A stretch of DNA of 64,000 bases, taken from positions 62,001 through 126,000 of the forward strand of contig QCLO01000003.1 of assembly GCA_003214465.1 (NCBI GenBank). Direction: 5' to 3'. Position numbers and translations under genes: made by a program. The notes under the pieces are model-generated. The model was given only the letters and a program-made list of their open reading frames with translations. It did no database searches and was not told the origin of the DNA. The DNA is from Acidimicrobiales bacterium AG-414-N20. Its GTDB lineage: Bacteria > Actinomycetota > Acidimicrobiia > Acidimicrobiales > MedAcidi-G1. This document shows positions 34,102 through 42,360 of this stretch, piece by piece (positions within the stretch are counted from its first letter, which is position 1; the number at the start of each line of letters is the position of its first letter).

Positions 34102-35352
34102 TTAAATCTGGTTATTATCTAGTCTTGATTTCTTAAAAATACTGACAAGTATAGAAATTCCGATTCCGACAAGAACGCCTCTTTCCACATGGGGTGAAAG
34201 AGTTAGTGTTGCGATAAAAGTACTCCAGGTGATAAATGCGTCGGAAGCAGAGTCACGAATTGAAAATAAGAGTTTCTTTGGCCGAATAAGTCCTATTACC
34301 GCAGCGATCACTACAGCGCCGAGGGTTGCTTCTGGTAGTCGATCCAAAATATTAGCGAATGGTAAGAAAACACAGACCACGACCCCAGTTATCAAACCCG
34401 ACCACTTGCTTTGAGCGCCGGAGAGCTTGTTAAGAGAGGATCTGCTAAATGAACCTCCAACAGGTAGCGCGCCTGAAAAAGCAGAGGCCACATTTGCTAG
34501 TCCTTGGCTGACAAATTCACGGTTAGCACTCCATCTCTGATTCTCTTGCGAAGCAAATATTCTTGAGATTGAAGCCGGTTCAGCAAAACCAATAAGAGCA
34601 ATAACAATTCCTGATAGTAAAAGCTCATCTATGGAACTCCAAGGCAATTCGAATCCAAGATTAGGAATGCCCGTAGGTATTTCTCCTACAACAGGGCCTT
34701 TGTAATCACCTAAATGGCTATAGATGGATCCGCCGACAAGTACAAGAAGTGCACCGGGAAAAAGCTTGTGCAGATATTTACCGGCAATTATAAGAAAAAT
34801 GGTCACCCCAGAGATCAGTAAGGATTCGATTTCCCAATTTTCAAAATCACTTAAAGATCTATAGGCGCGATTTAAAGTCCCATTTGCATCAATCTCATTT
34901 CCTACAGTTTTAGGGATTTGAGAAGCAATAATTAGTATTACAGCTGCCGAAGTGAAACCTGTTACTACAGGTGCATTCATGAAGTAAACGATCTTACCCA
35001 TTCTTAGAAATCCAAAAATAAGTCGTGAAATTCCAACTATTAAAGCTAGTAAGGCTGCAAGTTCTACATATTGTGTTGTACCTGAATCAGCTAGTCCATT
35101 CAGCGCTCCTAGAGTTAGAAGACTTGTAAGTGCTACAGGTCCTGTTTGTAAATAAGGAGACGAAGCTACAAAGGCCGCAAAAATAGGCGGTAAAGCTGAT
35201 GCAAAAAGACCAATCTCTGGTGGTAGACCTGCGAGTTCTGCATAAGCCATTGACTGAGGAATAAGCAGTAAAGCGACACTTACTCCAGCTAATACATCTC
35301 CAAATATCATGCGATCAGCATTTCTCAGTTTCTCTGTTGCTGAATATCGCAT
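34102..35352 (-). CDS. SulP-family anion transporter without STAS domain
   Basis: A 416-residue polytopic membrane protein of the SulP (SLC26) family. It starts DVLAGVSVALLLIPQSMAYAELAGLPPEIGLFAS, the family signature of transmembrane segments 1-2, followed by LQTGPVALTSLLTLGAL and the conserved GALPVGGSFSRSSLNKLSGAQSKWSGLI loop. Typical members are 500-580 residues because of a C-terminal cytoplasmic STAS domain; this one stops about 10 residues after the last membrane segment (ISILVSIFKKSRLDNNQI), so STAS is absent. The anion (sulfate, bicarbonate or other) is unknown; the sulfatase operon next door makes sulfate possible. Confidence 0.88.
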   Translation of the reverse strand: MRYSATEKLRNADRMIFGDVLAGVSVALLLIPQSMAYAELAGLPPEIGLFASALPPIFAAFVASSPYLQTGPVALTSLLTLGALNGLADSGTTQYVELAALLALIVGISRLIFGFLRMGKIVYFMNAPVVTGFTSAAVILIIASQIPKTVGNEIDANGTLNRAYRSLSDFENWEIESLLISGVTIFLIIAGKYLHKLFPGALLVLVGGSIYSHLGDYKGPVVGEIPTGIPNLGFELPWSSIDELLLSGIVIALIGFAEPASISRIFASQENQRWSANREFVSQGLANVASAFSGALPVGGSFSRSSLNKLSGAQSKWSGLITGVVVCVFLPFANILDRLPEATLGAVVIAAVIGLIRPKKLLFSIRDSASDAFITWSTFIATLTLSPHVERGVLVGIGISILVSIFKKSRLDNNQI

Positions 35353-35434
35353 TCAGAAACCATATGTCTTAAAAGTCTTAATACACATCTATTGCTTCAA
35401 GTTTCTTCTCTTAACTGCAAGTAGCGTCAAGCAT

Positions 35435-36265
35435 GTGAATAATTTGGATCCTTGGGTTTCGAGAAATGATATAGAAACTGACGAAATTCCAATACTTCCT
35501 GCGGCGACTATGGTTCTTTTAGATGATCGTCCAGACCTTCAGGTTTTGATGCTTCTTAGAAATGACTCTTCCGGATTCGTTGCAAGTCATACGATTTTTC
35601 CTGGCGGTGCGATTGAACAGGATGACAGAAACTACATTTGGGATGATCTTGTTTCAGGTCTAACGAACGAAGAAGCAGACGCACAACTACGGACAGATGA
35701 AGCGAGGTGTTATTGGATTGCTGCTATCAGAGAAACTATTGAAGAGGTCGGCGTAGTTATCGGAAGTCATGAAGATGAGTTGCTGGAATATCGACAGTCT
35801 TTAGAAGATGGGTCATCAAAATTTTCACAAATTATTTCACAAAACCAGCTTTCTTTAGATCTGACAGGAATTAAACCGATAAGTAGATGGATCACTCCGA
35901 AGGGAGGACCTAGGAGGTATGACACTTATTTTTTCATAGCTCAGTCACGCAGCTCAGTCACTCCTCGAGTTGATGGTAAGGAGGCCGTTGAAGCTTTCTG
36001 GATTAGCCCATCAGACGCTCTTAATAAATGGGAAGCAGGGGAACTGACCATGATCAGCCCCACACTTGCGACACTTCAGCAATTGCAAACATATACAAAT
36101 GTAGATGAGGTTTTTACAGTTCTTAACTCGAAGCCTTCACCGGAAAACATCAGAATTGTTGATGAGTCAAAAGCTCTTCCGTTATTTCCAAATGATGAGA
36201 ACTACAGAGCTTCTTATACATGGCCAGCTTTAGGCTGGACTTGGCTACCAAAACAGGATCATTAG
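35435..36265 (+). CDS. Nudix hydrolase with split Nudix box (NUDT7/19-type)
   Basis: About 276 residues from a GTG at 35435; upstream in-frame codons would overlap the divergent SulP start and give an unlikely hydrophobic extension. The Nudix box is interrupted: FPGGAIEQDD supplies the G-x5-E start, and after an insertion of roughly 30 residues comes WIAAIRETIEEVGVVIG (R-E-x-x-E-E). Such a split box is known in NUDT19 and related CoA diphosphatases, whose C-terminal region also resembles the one here (GGPRRYDTYFFIAQ, EAFWISPSDALNKWEAGE). Likely hydrolyses CoA or acyl-CoA; other nucleoside diphosphate derivatives are possible. Confidence 0.83.
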   Translation: MNNLDPWVSRNDIETDEIPILPAATMVLLDDRPDLQVLMLLRNDSSGFVASHTIFPGGAIEQDDRNYIWDDLVSGLTNEEADAQLRTDEARCYWIAAIRETIEEVGVVIGSHEDELLEYRQSLEDGSSKFSQIISQNQLSLDLTGIKPISRWITPKGGPRRYDTYFFIAQSRSSVTPRVDGKEAVEAFWISPSDALNKWEAGELTMISPTLATLQQLQTYTNVDEVFTVLNSKPSPENIRIVDESKALPLFPNDENYRASYTWPALGWTWLPKQDH

Positions 36266-36327
36266 AATGTTATTTGTTTTAGAGGTCTCGATTATTCAAA
36301 TTAGAGAAAACGAAAAGGATTGAAAAT

Positions 36328-36966
36328 TTGAGTACGCACATTACAGGAGATGAAGCTAGCTATAGACGTTTAATAGACTCCGTTGCTCCAGTAGCTATCT
36401 TTTTACTACTCAACAGATTCGCCGGTCTTGGTTGGGCTGTGGGTGGAGCTACTGTTTGGGGAATTCAGGCAGCAGTGCGACGAAGCCTTAGAGGAGAGGC
36501 GGTAGGGAAGTTTCTGCCTTTACTAATTGTTTATTTGTTAGTGAGAGGTCTGATAGGAATAATCACTGATTCAGAAGATGTCTATTTTGGCATAGGAATA
36601 GCTACAAAGGCTGCAATCGGTTTGGGACTTATAGCAACTGTGCTCCTCAAGCGTTCTTTTTTAAGCCAGGTTCTACCTGTTGTTCTTCCATTTAAGAAAG
36701 AGACGATTAAACACGAGGTATTTTCTAGAGTTATGTCGCAGATGACAGTCTTATTAGGGCTTTATCAAATTCTGACATCTATTTGGGATGTCTGGTTATA
36801 TAGACATACATCTGTAGACGGCTATGTAGTGATCAGAAGTTTAGTTGGTTTTCCAGCGGGCTTCGTCGCTAGCTTCATTGCTCTTTTATATCTAGATCGA
36901 TCTCTAAGAAAAGCTGATGGCTTTGAAGGATTTGTAGATCTACTAGAAATAGAAGAAAAAAAATGA
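36328..36966 (+). CDS. DUF3159-like integral membrane protein
   Basis: A 212-residue membrane protein with five to six hydrophobic segments: VAPVAIFLLLNRFAGLGWAVGG, FLPLLIVYLLVRGLIGIIT, ATKAAIGLGLIATVLL, a segment around MTVLLGLYQILTSIWDVW, and FPAGFVASFIALLYLD. The short R-R-S-L-R-G motif after the first helices and the overall plan match the actinobacterial DUF3159 family as I remember it. Start is TTG with AAGGA upstream. Function unknown. Confidence 0.65.
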   Translation: MSTHITGDEASYRRLIDSVAPVAIFLLLNRFAGLGWAVGGATVWGIQAAVRRSLRGEAVGKFLPLLIVYLLVRGLIGIITDSEDVYFGIGIATKAAIGLGLIATVLLKRSFLSQVLPVVLPFKKETIKHEVFSRVMSQMTVLLGLYQILTSIWDVWLYRHTSVDGYVVIRSLVGFPAGFVASFIALLYLDRSLRKADGFEGFVDLLEIEEKK

Positions 36967-36976
36967 TACTAAAACT

Positions 36977-38176
36977 TTAATTTTCTTCGAGGACTATGTG
37001 AGCTTCACGAAGACCATAGACAAAAGAATTTGGCATCTCGACTGGGGGGTTATTTTCATCAAGTGACAGATTTTTAAAACGCTTTAAAAATTCCTCGAAG
37101 AAAATTTTTATTTCCAATCTTGCCAGAGATGCTCCTAAACAAAAATGAGTTCCATGACCAAAAGACAGATGGTGATTTGGGTTTCTGTCAACTTTGAGAG
37201 TCTCGGGATCATCAAAATGATCTGAATCTCTATTAGCAGATGAGTACATAAGTACCACTTGATCACCTTGTTTGATTTGCACGTCATTGACTGTGACATT
37301 TTCAGTAGCCACTCGACACATATTATGAATTGGAGTAACGAATCTTATAAATTCTTCAACGGCTATTGAAATATCGTCCATTCGCCGTAGGTCGTTCCAA
37401 ACGGTTTCATTTTTGGCTAGCTCTACCAAAGTTCTCGCTATTACCGTGCGAGTTGTTTCTGCACCGCCATCAAGCATTAATAGACAATCAGAAATTATCT
37501 GGTCTAAACCAAAAGGATGGTCGTCCAAACCTTTTAGTTCTGTGTCAACCCATTTAGACATGACATCATCGGCGGGGCATTCCTTTTTACTTTCGTAAAG
37601 ATGACTACAAGCATCAGCGAATTCAAAAACCGCAGTAATTCCTTCATCGTTCATATATTCGGGTCCACCTCCTAAGGCAATTGACCTTTCAGACCACTCT
37701 GCAAGCTTGGGCCACATTTCATTAGGAAAACCAAGGAAAAGACCAATCATTTGGGCTGGAAGCGGGGCTGCCAACTCAGAAATAACTTCAGCTCTTCCTG
37801 CTGTAGCAACATTGTCTAATAATTCTTTAACTGTTTCTCGAATATGTTCTTCCCAAGTCAGCACTGCCTTAGGGGTGAAACGACGTGATACCAAATTGCG
37901 ACGTATGACATGGTGCGGGTCGTCAAGTCCTATTATCGATGGATCTGCTGGAATGTTGGGCCGGTAGCCCCCCTTCTTCGTATCTGAAGAAATAAACCTT
38001 TTTTTATCCCGTTCTATAGAGACAATGTCGTCATAACGAGACACTCCCCATAGTTCATTTTTTGCATCCCAGAAAATGGGTTCATTATTACGCAACCAAG
38101 CAAAAGTATCGTATGGAGAGTTAACGTAAAATTCTCCATCTAGAAGATTTATTTCGGGCCTATCGCCAGAGGTCAT
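36977..38176 (-). CDS. Cytochrome P450
   Basis: A ~399-residue soluble bacterial P450 monooxygenase. The heme-thiolate loop is FGHGTHFCLGASLARLE; the I-helix oxygen-activation motif is LDGGAETTRTV; the K-helix ExxR is in VEEFIRFVTP. DPHHVIRRNLVSRRFTPKAV is typical of the CYP105/CYP125-like bacterial groups. I prefer the ATG at 38176; a TTG at 38194 would add six residues and neither has a clear ribosome-binding site. Redox partners are not in the neighbourhood. It is divergent from an alpha/beta hydrolase gene. Substrate unknown. Confidence 0.92.
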   Translation of the reverse strand: MTSGDRPEINLLDGEFYVNSPYDTFAWLRNNEPIFWDAKNELWGVSRYDDIVSIERDKKRFISSDTKKGGYRPNIPADPSIIGLDDPHHVIRRNLVSRRFTPKAVLTWEEHIRETVKELLDNVATAGRAEVISELAAPLPAQMIGLFLGFPNEMWPKLAEWSERSIALGGGPEYMNDEGITAVFEFADACSHLYESKKECPADDVMSKWVDTELKGLDDHPFGLDQIISDCLLMLDGGAETTRTVIARTLVELAKNETVWNDLRRMDDISIAVEEFIRFVTPIHNMCRVATENVTVNDVQIKQGDQVVLMYSSANRDSDHFDDPETLKVDRNPNHHLSFGHGTHFCLGASLARLEIKIFFEEFLKRFKNLSLDENNPPVEMPNSFVYGLREAHIVLEEN

Positions 38177-38278
38177 ATTCTGATCGTATTGCAAATAGCC
38201 GTATTTGTCTCATCACTTAATATTGCAAAGTAGTTCCGGAGTGTTAGAAATATGTAAAGGTTTAAAGGAGTATCACAA

Positions 38279-39193
38279 TTGGTTGAGTACGAAGAATTTT
38301 CAATGTTGAAAGAAAATGCTGATGAGGCAGGAATTTCATGGAAAGAAACGCCGAAAGTTGAGCGAAAATTCTTTACGAGTTCTCAAGGCTTTTCAATAAG
38401 TGGGATTTTTTGGGGTGGAGAGCCCCCTCAATTAATACTTCTGCACGGGGGGGCACAAAATGCTCATACATGGGACACAGTCGCTTTGGCGCTTGATATC
38501 CCACTATTAGCATTGGACCTTCCTGGTCATGGCCATTCAGATTGGAGACCTGAGTGTGACTACACTCCTTTTGTTCTTGCAGATCAAGTATCTGAGGCAA
38601 TAAAATATTGGGCTCCAGAAACTGAAGCACTTGTAGGAATGTCATTAGGTGGATTAACTGCTTTATGTATAGCGGCCGACCACCCACAAATCGTGAAAAG
38701 GCTTGGAATTGTCGACGTCACACCAGGCACTGATCAGGCAAAAGCCGAACCGATAATAAATTTTGTTTCAGGACCTGAAGTTTTTGAAAGTTTTGAAGAA
38801 ATTTTAAAAAGAACTATTGAACACAACCCAACTAGATCGGAAACTTCCTTGAGACGCGGGGTTCTTCACAACGCTCACGAAGTGGAAGATGGAAAATGGT
38901 CGTGGAGGTATGACGTAGGCAGAGCATGGAAGGATAAAAACAATGAAAACGCTTCAGAACCAATTGATTTTTCAGAATTGTGGAACAAGGTTGCTGAGAT
39001 TAAATCTCCATTCCATTTATGGTTAGGTGGCGCCTGGAGCGTTGTAGGAGACGAAGACGTTGAGAAGATGAAAAACTTGCAGCAAGAAATAGTTGTAAAA
39101 AAAGTAGAAGGAGCGGGGCATAGCATCCAAGGTGACAAGCCACTGGAACTCAAAGAACTCATAGAGGATTTACTTGATTCAAAAATAGTTTAA
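38279..39193 (+). CDS. Alpha/beta hydrolase
   Basis: A 304-residue alpha/beta-hydrolase-fold enzyme. Oxyanion-hole segment LILLHGGAQNAHTWD, nucleophile elbow VGMSLGGLTAL (Ser in G-x-S-x-G) and catalytic histidine in EGAGHSIQGDKP are in place; the acid is probably in the strand ending FHLWLGGAWSVVGDED. The TTG start at 38279 has AAAGGAG eight bases upstream. Its end overlaps the converging cofC stop by four bases. Could be an esterase, lactonase or C-C hydrolase; the sequence does not decide. Confidence 0.88.
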   Translation: MVEYEEFSMLKENADEAGISWKETPKVERKFFTSSQGFSISGIFWGGEPPQLILLHGGAQNAHTWDTVALALDIPLLALDLPGHGHSDWRPECDYTPFVLADQVSEAIKYWAPETEALVGMSLGGLTALCIAADHPQIVKRLGIVDVTPGTDQAKAEPIINFVSGPEVFESFEEILKRTIEHNPTRSETSLRRGVLHNAHEVEDGKWSWRYDVGRAWKDKNNENASEPIDFSELWNKVAEIKSPFHLWLGGAWSVVGDEDVEKMKNLQQEIVVKKVEGAGHSIQGDKPLELKELIEDLLDSKIV

Positions 39194-39756
39194 TTAGTTT
39201 TAAAGAATTTTAAATCTTCTGGTTCGTCTACATCAAAGCTAAGTTTAGGATCGAATAATTGACGATAGGGAAGTCCAAGACGTTGTGCTTCCAACGTATG
39301 AGCAGCAAATGAATCTGGACCGTACGAAAAACGAAAACCTTCACCAGTAGGTATTACTAAAACGGGCGTTCCATCGCCTTTATGATCTTGAACAATAGTG
39401 ACCCCTTCGAATTCTGCACATTTTTGAAGATTGTCTGCATTCGGAAGATCAGCATGCGCAATTATTACTTTAGAGAAACCAGCTTTTTCAAGAGTGCTGA
39501 CACCTTCTTCTATGGCAGTATTCAAACCCGGTTTCCTAACTTTTATCACTGAAACATTTTTTGATTTAGCCCATACAGCAACCTCATCATCGTCACAAAC
39601 CACCCAGATAGACAAAGAGCCTGATGAATCGATTACGGTTTCTGCCATCTTTTTCATAAGAACAGAGCGTTCAGATTTACTGAGACTTTCTGAGAGTCTT
39701 GCCTTGGCATCATGGAAAGATTTAATAGGAATCAAGACAGCGGTTGTTTTATTCAT
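39190..39756 (-). CDS. cofC: 2-phospho-L-lactate / phosphoenolpyruvate guanylyltransferase (F420 biosynthesis)
   Basis: A 188-residue nucleotidyltransferase, the CofC/FbiD enzyme that makes the GPP-activated three-carbon unit of coenzyme F420; in mycobacteria the substrate is phosphoenolpyruvate. It opens with TTAVLIPIKSFHDAKARLS, the family N-terminal GTP-binding signature, then SLSIWVVCDDDEVA, VIIAHADLPNADNL and the C-terminal DGTPVLVIPTGEGFRFSYGPDSFAAH and DVDEPEDL. Start is the ATG at 39756; nine further upstream codons would run toward the divergent rnhB. F420 made through this enzyme could serve the LLM oxidoreductases in the window. Confidence 0.9.
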   Translation of the reverse strand: MNKTTAVLIPIKSFHDAKARLSESLSKSERSVLMKKMAETVIDSSGSLSIWVVCDDDEVAVWAKSKNVSVIKVRKPGLNTAIEEGVSTLEKAGFSKVIIAHADLPNADNLQKCAEFEGVTIVQDHKGDGTPVLVIPTGEGFRFSYGPDSFAAHTLEAQRLGLPYRQLFDPKLSFDVDEPEDLKFFKTN

Positions 39757-39839
39757 CCGTTGGAGTCTATGAAAGTTATACACCTATTAATCTCGTAAGG
39801 TGTTTAACAGTTTCGGAATCATTTAAATTATGGAAAAAT

Positions 39840-40526
39840 ATGCGAAAAGCTCTTATCGGTAAATCACCTAATTTAAGTATGGAACGTTCTTGCTGGGACG
39901 CTGGTTATGAAATAGTTGCAGGGTTAGATGAAGTTGGCAAGGGGGCATGGGCGGGGCCTTTGACAATTGTTGCATTAGTGCCAAACCGTAATTGTCGGAT
40001 AAATGGAGTTAGGGATTCCAAAATGCTCAAAGAAGCAGAACGCGAGAAATTATTTGATCGCATAGATAAATGGTCGGAAGATTGGTCGTTAGGTCATGCT
40101 AGTAATGAAGAATGTGACGAACTTGGAATGTCCATGGCTCAAAGAATAGCTGCGAGAAGAGCTATAGATGGATTGATAAAAAGACCGGATCGGCTTTTAT
40201 TAGATGGCACATGGGATTTTGTTAGTGATGGTAGATCCGAGACTATTGTTCGGGGTGATCAAATTAGTCTTTCCATCGCTGCAGCTTCGATAATGGCGAA
40301 AGTTAGTCGCGATCGAATAATGAAAGAAGCAGACAAGCTCTACCCGGATTATGACTTCCCCCAAAATAAGGGATACCCAAGCCCAAAACACCGGTTGGCT
40401 CTTGAAAGTAAGGGGGCAACTTTTTTTCACCGAAGGACTTGGGGGTTCATGAAAAATATTCCCCCAATAGGTGCCCCATACATCAAAAAAATTGAAGCTC
40501 AAACGAATATTTTTGAACTCAAGTAG
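39840..40526 (+). CDS. rnhB: Ribonuclease HII
   Basis: Removes misincorporated ribonucleotides and RNA primers from DNA. From the ATG at 39840 it is 228 residues. The first two metal ligands are D30 and E31 in IVAGLDEVGKGAWAGP (the usual DExGRG with Lys for Arg); DSKMLKEAEREKLFDRI, RPDRLLLDGTWDF and SIAAASIMAKVSRDRIM with the remaining acidic ligands follow, as does NKGYPSPKHRLAL. Earlier in-frame starts overlap cofC. The gene is divergent from cofC with an 83-bp gap. Confidence 0.93.
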   Translation: MRKALIGKSPNLSMERSCWDAGYEIVAGLDEVGKGAWAGPLTIVALVPNRNCRINGVRDSKMLKEAEREKLFDRIDKWSEDWSLGHASNEECDELGMSMAQRIAARRAIDGLIKRPDRLLLDGTWDFVSDGRSETIVRGDQISLSIAAASIMAKVSRDRIMKEADKLYPDYDFPQNKGYPSPKHRLALESKGATFFHRRTWGFMKNIPPIGAPYIKKIEAQTNIFELK

Positions 40527-40558
40527 TTGATCATTAAGACATTGGTTACCTTTTTGCT

Positions 40559-40945
40559 ATGAATCGCTTGATCTCTTCTCTATGGATTTTTGCTGGTTCA
40601 ACTCTTTTGGTATGGATAATTAGGGTCTACAACCTTTTTGAAGACAATGAAATTTCAAATGGTGAAAGAGTTTGGAGCCTTTTGGTATCGACTGTTTTTC
40701 TTTTAGCAGCTATAGCAGTCATAAAAATTCTGGTAGGGAGTTGGAGGGATAGAAACATAAAAAAATCTCGCTTAATTACAGCATTTTGTATTTGGACCGT
40801 AACCTTCTGGATTGTTCGATCTGTCGGGATACTAATTGCTGACCATGGAGCGGGTTTTAAAATAGTGCATGCCTGCTTAGCGATAGTTTTCATTTTGCTT
40901 GCTTTGATAGTTAATAGACTTAAAACGATAGTGACTAATATTTAG
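40559..40945 (+). CDS. Small four-helix membrane protein of unknown function
   Basis: A 128-residue protein with four hydrophobic segments: LWIFAGSTLLVWIIRVY, VWSLLVSTVFLLAAIAVIKIL, LITAFCIWTVTFWIVRSVGIL and KIVHACLAIVFILLALIVN, joined by short basic loops (SWRDRNIKKSR). I do not recognise the family. It lies 32 bp after rnhB on the same strand. The hydrophobic, codon-regular frame and absence of a better frame make it a likely real gene. Confidence 0.7.
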   Translation: MNRLISSLWIFAGSTLLVWIIRVYNLFEDNEISNGERVWSLLVSTVFLLAAIAVIKILVGSWRDRNIKKSRLITAFCIWTVTFWIVRSVGILIADHGAGFKIVHACLAIVFILLALIVNRLKTIVTNI

Positions 40946-41000
40946 CATTTTTGGTCGAAAAAAATGTACTCTACGTTCAACCTAGGTAACCTTCGTGATT

Positions 41001-41336
41001 ATGGGCCAGCCAATAAATGTAGTGTTTACACGTTCTTCCAAACCAGGGATTTACCGTTTCGAAGTTAATAGATGTTTGACTGGAATGGATCATGAAAGAT
41101 TTCGAGTTGATGATGACATAATCGGTGATACACCGTCAGATGAGTTAGCAAGAAGATTGTTTTCCTTGGATGGCATTGTTGGGATTCATCTAAATTCCAA
41201 CATGATTACCGTGAAGTCAGATGGATCAGAGCTTTCTGTAGAAGGGTTAATTGAAACAATCTCAGATTTGCATCTTTTTTATAATGACGAATTAGAAGTA
41301 GTAAATGACGATGAGAAAGTCGAATCAGATATCTAG
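41001..41336 (+). CDS. Nfu/NifU N-terminal-domain protein (stand-alone)
   Basis: About 111 residues matching only the Nfu N-terminal domain: GIYRFEVNRCLTG, SDELARRLFSLDGIVGIHLNSNMITVKSDG. That domain normally precedes a CxxC iron-sulfur scaffold domain; here there is no CxxC and the protein ends after it. It might assist iron-sulfur transfer as a partner, or bind something else. ATG at 41001 is used; GTG at 40995 is in frame two codons earlier. Confidence 0.72.
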   Translation: MGQPINVVFTRSSKPGIYRFEVNRCLTGMDHERFRVDDDIIGDTPSDELARRLFSLDGIVGIHLNSNMITVKSDGSELSVEGLIETISDLHLFYNDELEVVNDDEKVESDI

Positions 41337-41383
41337 ATCTTCGTGCTTTAGTGAATCAAGCGATTGAGGAATAGCAAATAGAA

Positions 41384-42025
41384 GTGAAAGAAAAAGAACC
41401 ATTAGATAAGGAAGTGCAAGGTTTTTCCATAGGGGTTGGGCCACATCCGGAGCCTTGGCCTGAAGATGATCGTTTAGATCCTGAACTCTTAGCGCAAGGA
41501 GACAAACGAAATGTGATTGACAGTTATCGTTATTGGAGTGTTGAGGCGATAAGCAGAGATTTAGATACTCGACGACATTCTTTTCATGTTGCTGTTGAGA
41601 ATTGGGATCATGATTTAAACATCGGGACTGTAGTAAGAAATGCCAATGCATTTCTAGCTGCGGGAGTGCACATTATCGGACGACGACGTTGGAATAGGCG
41701 TGGAGCAATGGTGACCGACCGGTATCAGCATGTCACCTATCATCCGAAAATTGAAGACTTGCTTACTTGGGCTGACTCGCAATCGATTCCACTAATAGGG
41801 ATAGATAACCTTCCCGGATCGGTTCCTCTGGAAACTGTTGCTTTGCCGAAAGAATGTGTTTTGGTATTTGGTCAAGAAGGCCCAGGTCTTTCATCAATAA
41901 CACAAAATGCATGTTCTATGGTTTGTTCGATTTCTCAATATGGTTCAACTAGATCTATTAATGCAGGCGTTGCATCAGGCATTGCCATGCACGCATGGAT
42001 ACGTCAGCACGCAGAAATAAACTAA
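41384..42025 (+). CDS. TrmH/SpoU-family RNA methyltransferase
   Basis: A 213-residue SPOUT methyltransferase that would 2'-O-methylate rRNA or tRNA. The three SPOUT motifs are visible: NIGTVVRNANAF (motif 1), CVLVFGQEGPGLS (motif 2) and STRSINAGVASGIAMHAW (motif 3), forming the SAM-binding knot. The N-terminal extension is short and basic-acidic, without the L30e-like domain of rRNA Gm2251 enzymes. GTG start. Which RNA it modifies is not evident. Confidence 0.85.
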   Translation: MKEKEPLDKEVQGFSIGVGPHPEPWPEDDRLDPELLAQGDKRNVIDSYRYWSVEAISRDLDTRRHSFHVAVENWDHDLNIGTVVRNANAFLAAGVHIIGRRRWNRRGAMVTDRYQHVTYHPKIEDLLTWADSQSIPLIGIDNLPGSVPLETVALPKECVLVFGQEGPGLSSITQNACSMVCSISQYGSTRSINAGVASGIAMHAWIRQHAEIN

Positions 42026-42055
42026 AAGTAGAACGATGAAGCATTTACTTGCATT

Positions 42056-42295
42056 ATGAACTCCACAGATATTAGTCAAGAGACGGAAAGTGAAATTCTC
42101 TTAGATGAAGGTGATCATGACCGCTTCTCACATTATGCGAGAAAGTCTGACATAGTTGAATCAGCTGTTACCGGAAAGCCAATAGTTGCTTTATGCGGAA
42201 AAGTTTGGGTGCCAGACAGAAATCCGGATCGCTTTCCTCTTTGTCCTAGATGCAAAGAGCTATATGAACAAAAAAAAGCGAAGGAGAACCTTTGA
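42056..42295 (+). CDS. DUF3039-family small zinc-ribbon-like protein
   Basis: A 79-residue protein typical of actinobacteria. The N-terminus is acidic; DRFSHYARKSDIVESAVTGKP is followed by ALCGKVWVPDRNPDRFPLCPRCKELYE, the DUF3039 signature with C-G-K-x-W...C-P-x-C-K, likely a zinc site. Function unknown. Its presence is one of the better taxonomic pointers to Actinomycetota in the window. Confidence 0.88.
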   Translation: MNSTDISQETESEILLDEGDHDRFSHYARKSDIVESAVTGKPIVALCGKVWVPDRNPDRFPLCPRCKELYEQKKAKENL

Positions 42296-42360
42296 TTTTT
42301 TTAATCAAGTTTCCTAAAAAGAACCGATTCATATTCGACAGATTGTTCTAGAGTCAGTGC

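Noticed and set aside
35309-35434. Upstream extension of the Nudix gene
   Set aside because: It would overlap the divergent SulP start and add a hydrophobic stretch absent from the family; the GTG at 35435 gives a sensible N-terminus.
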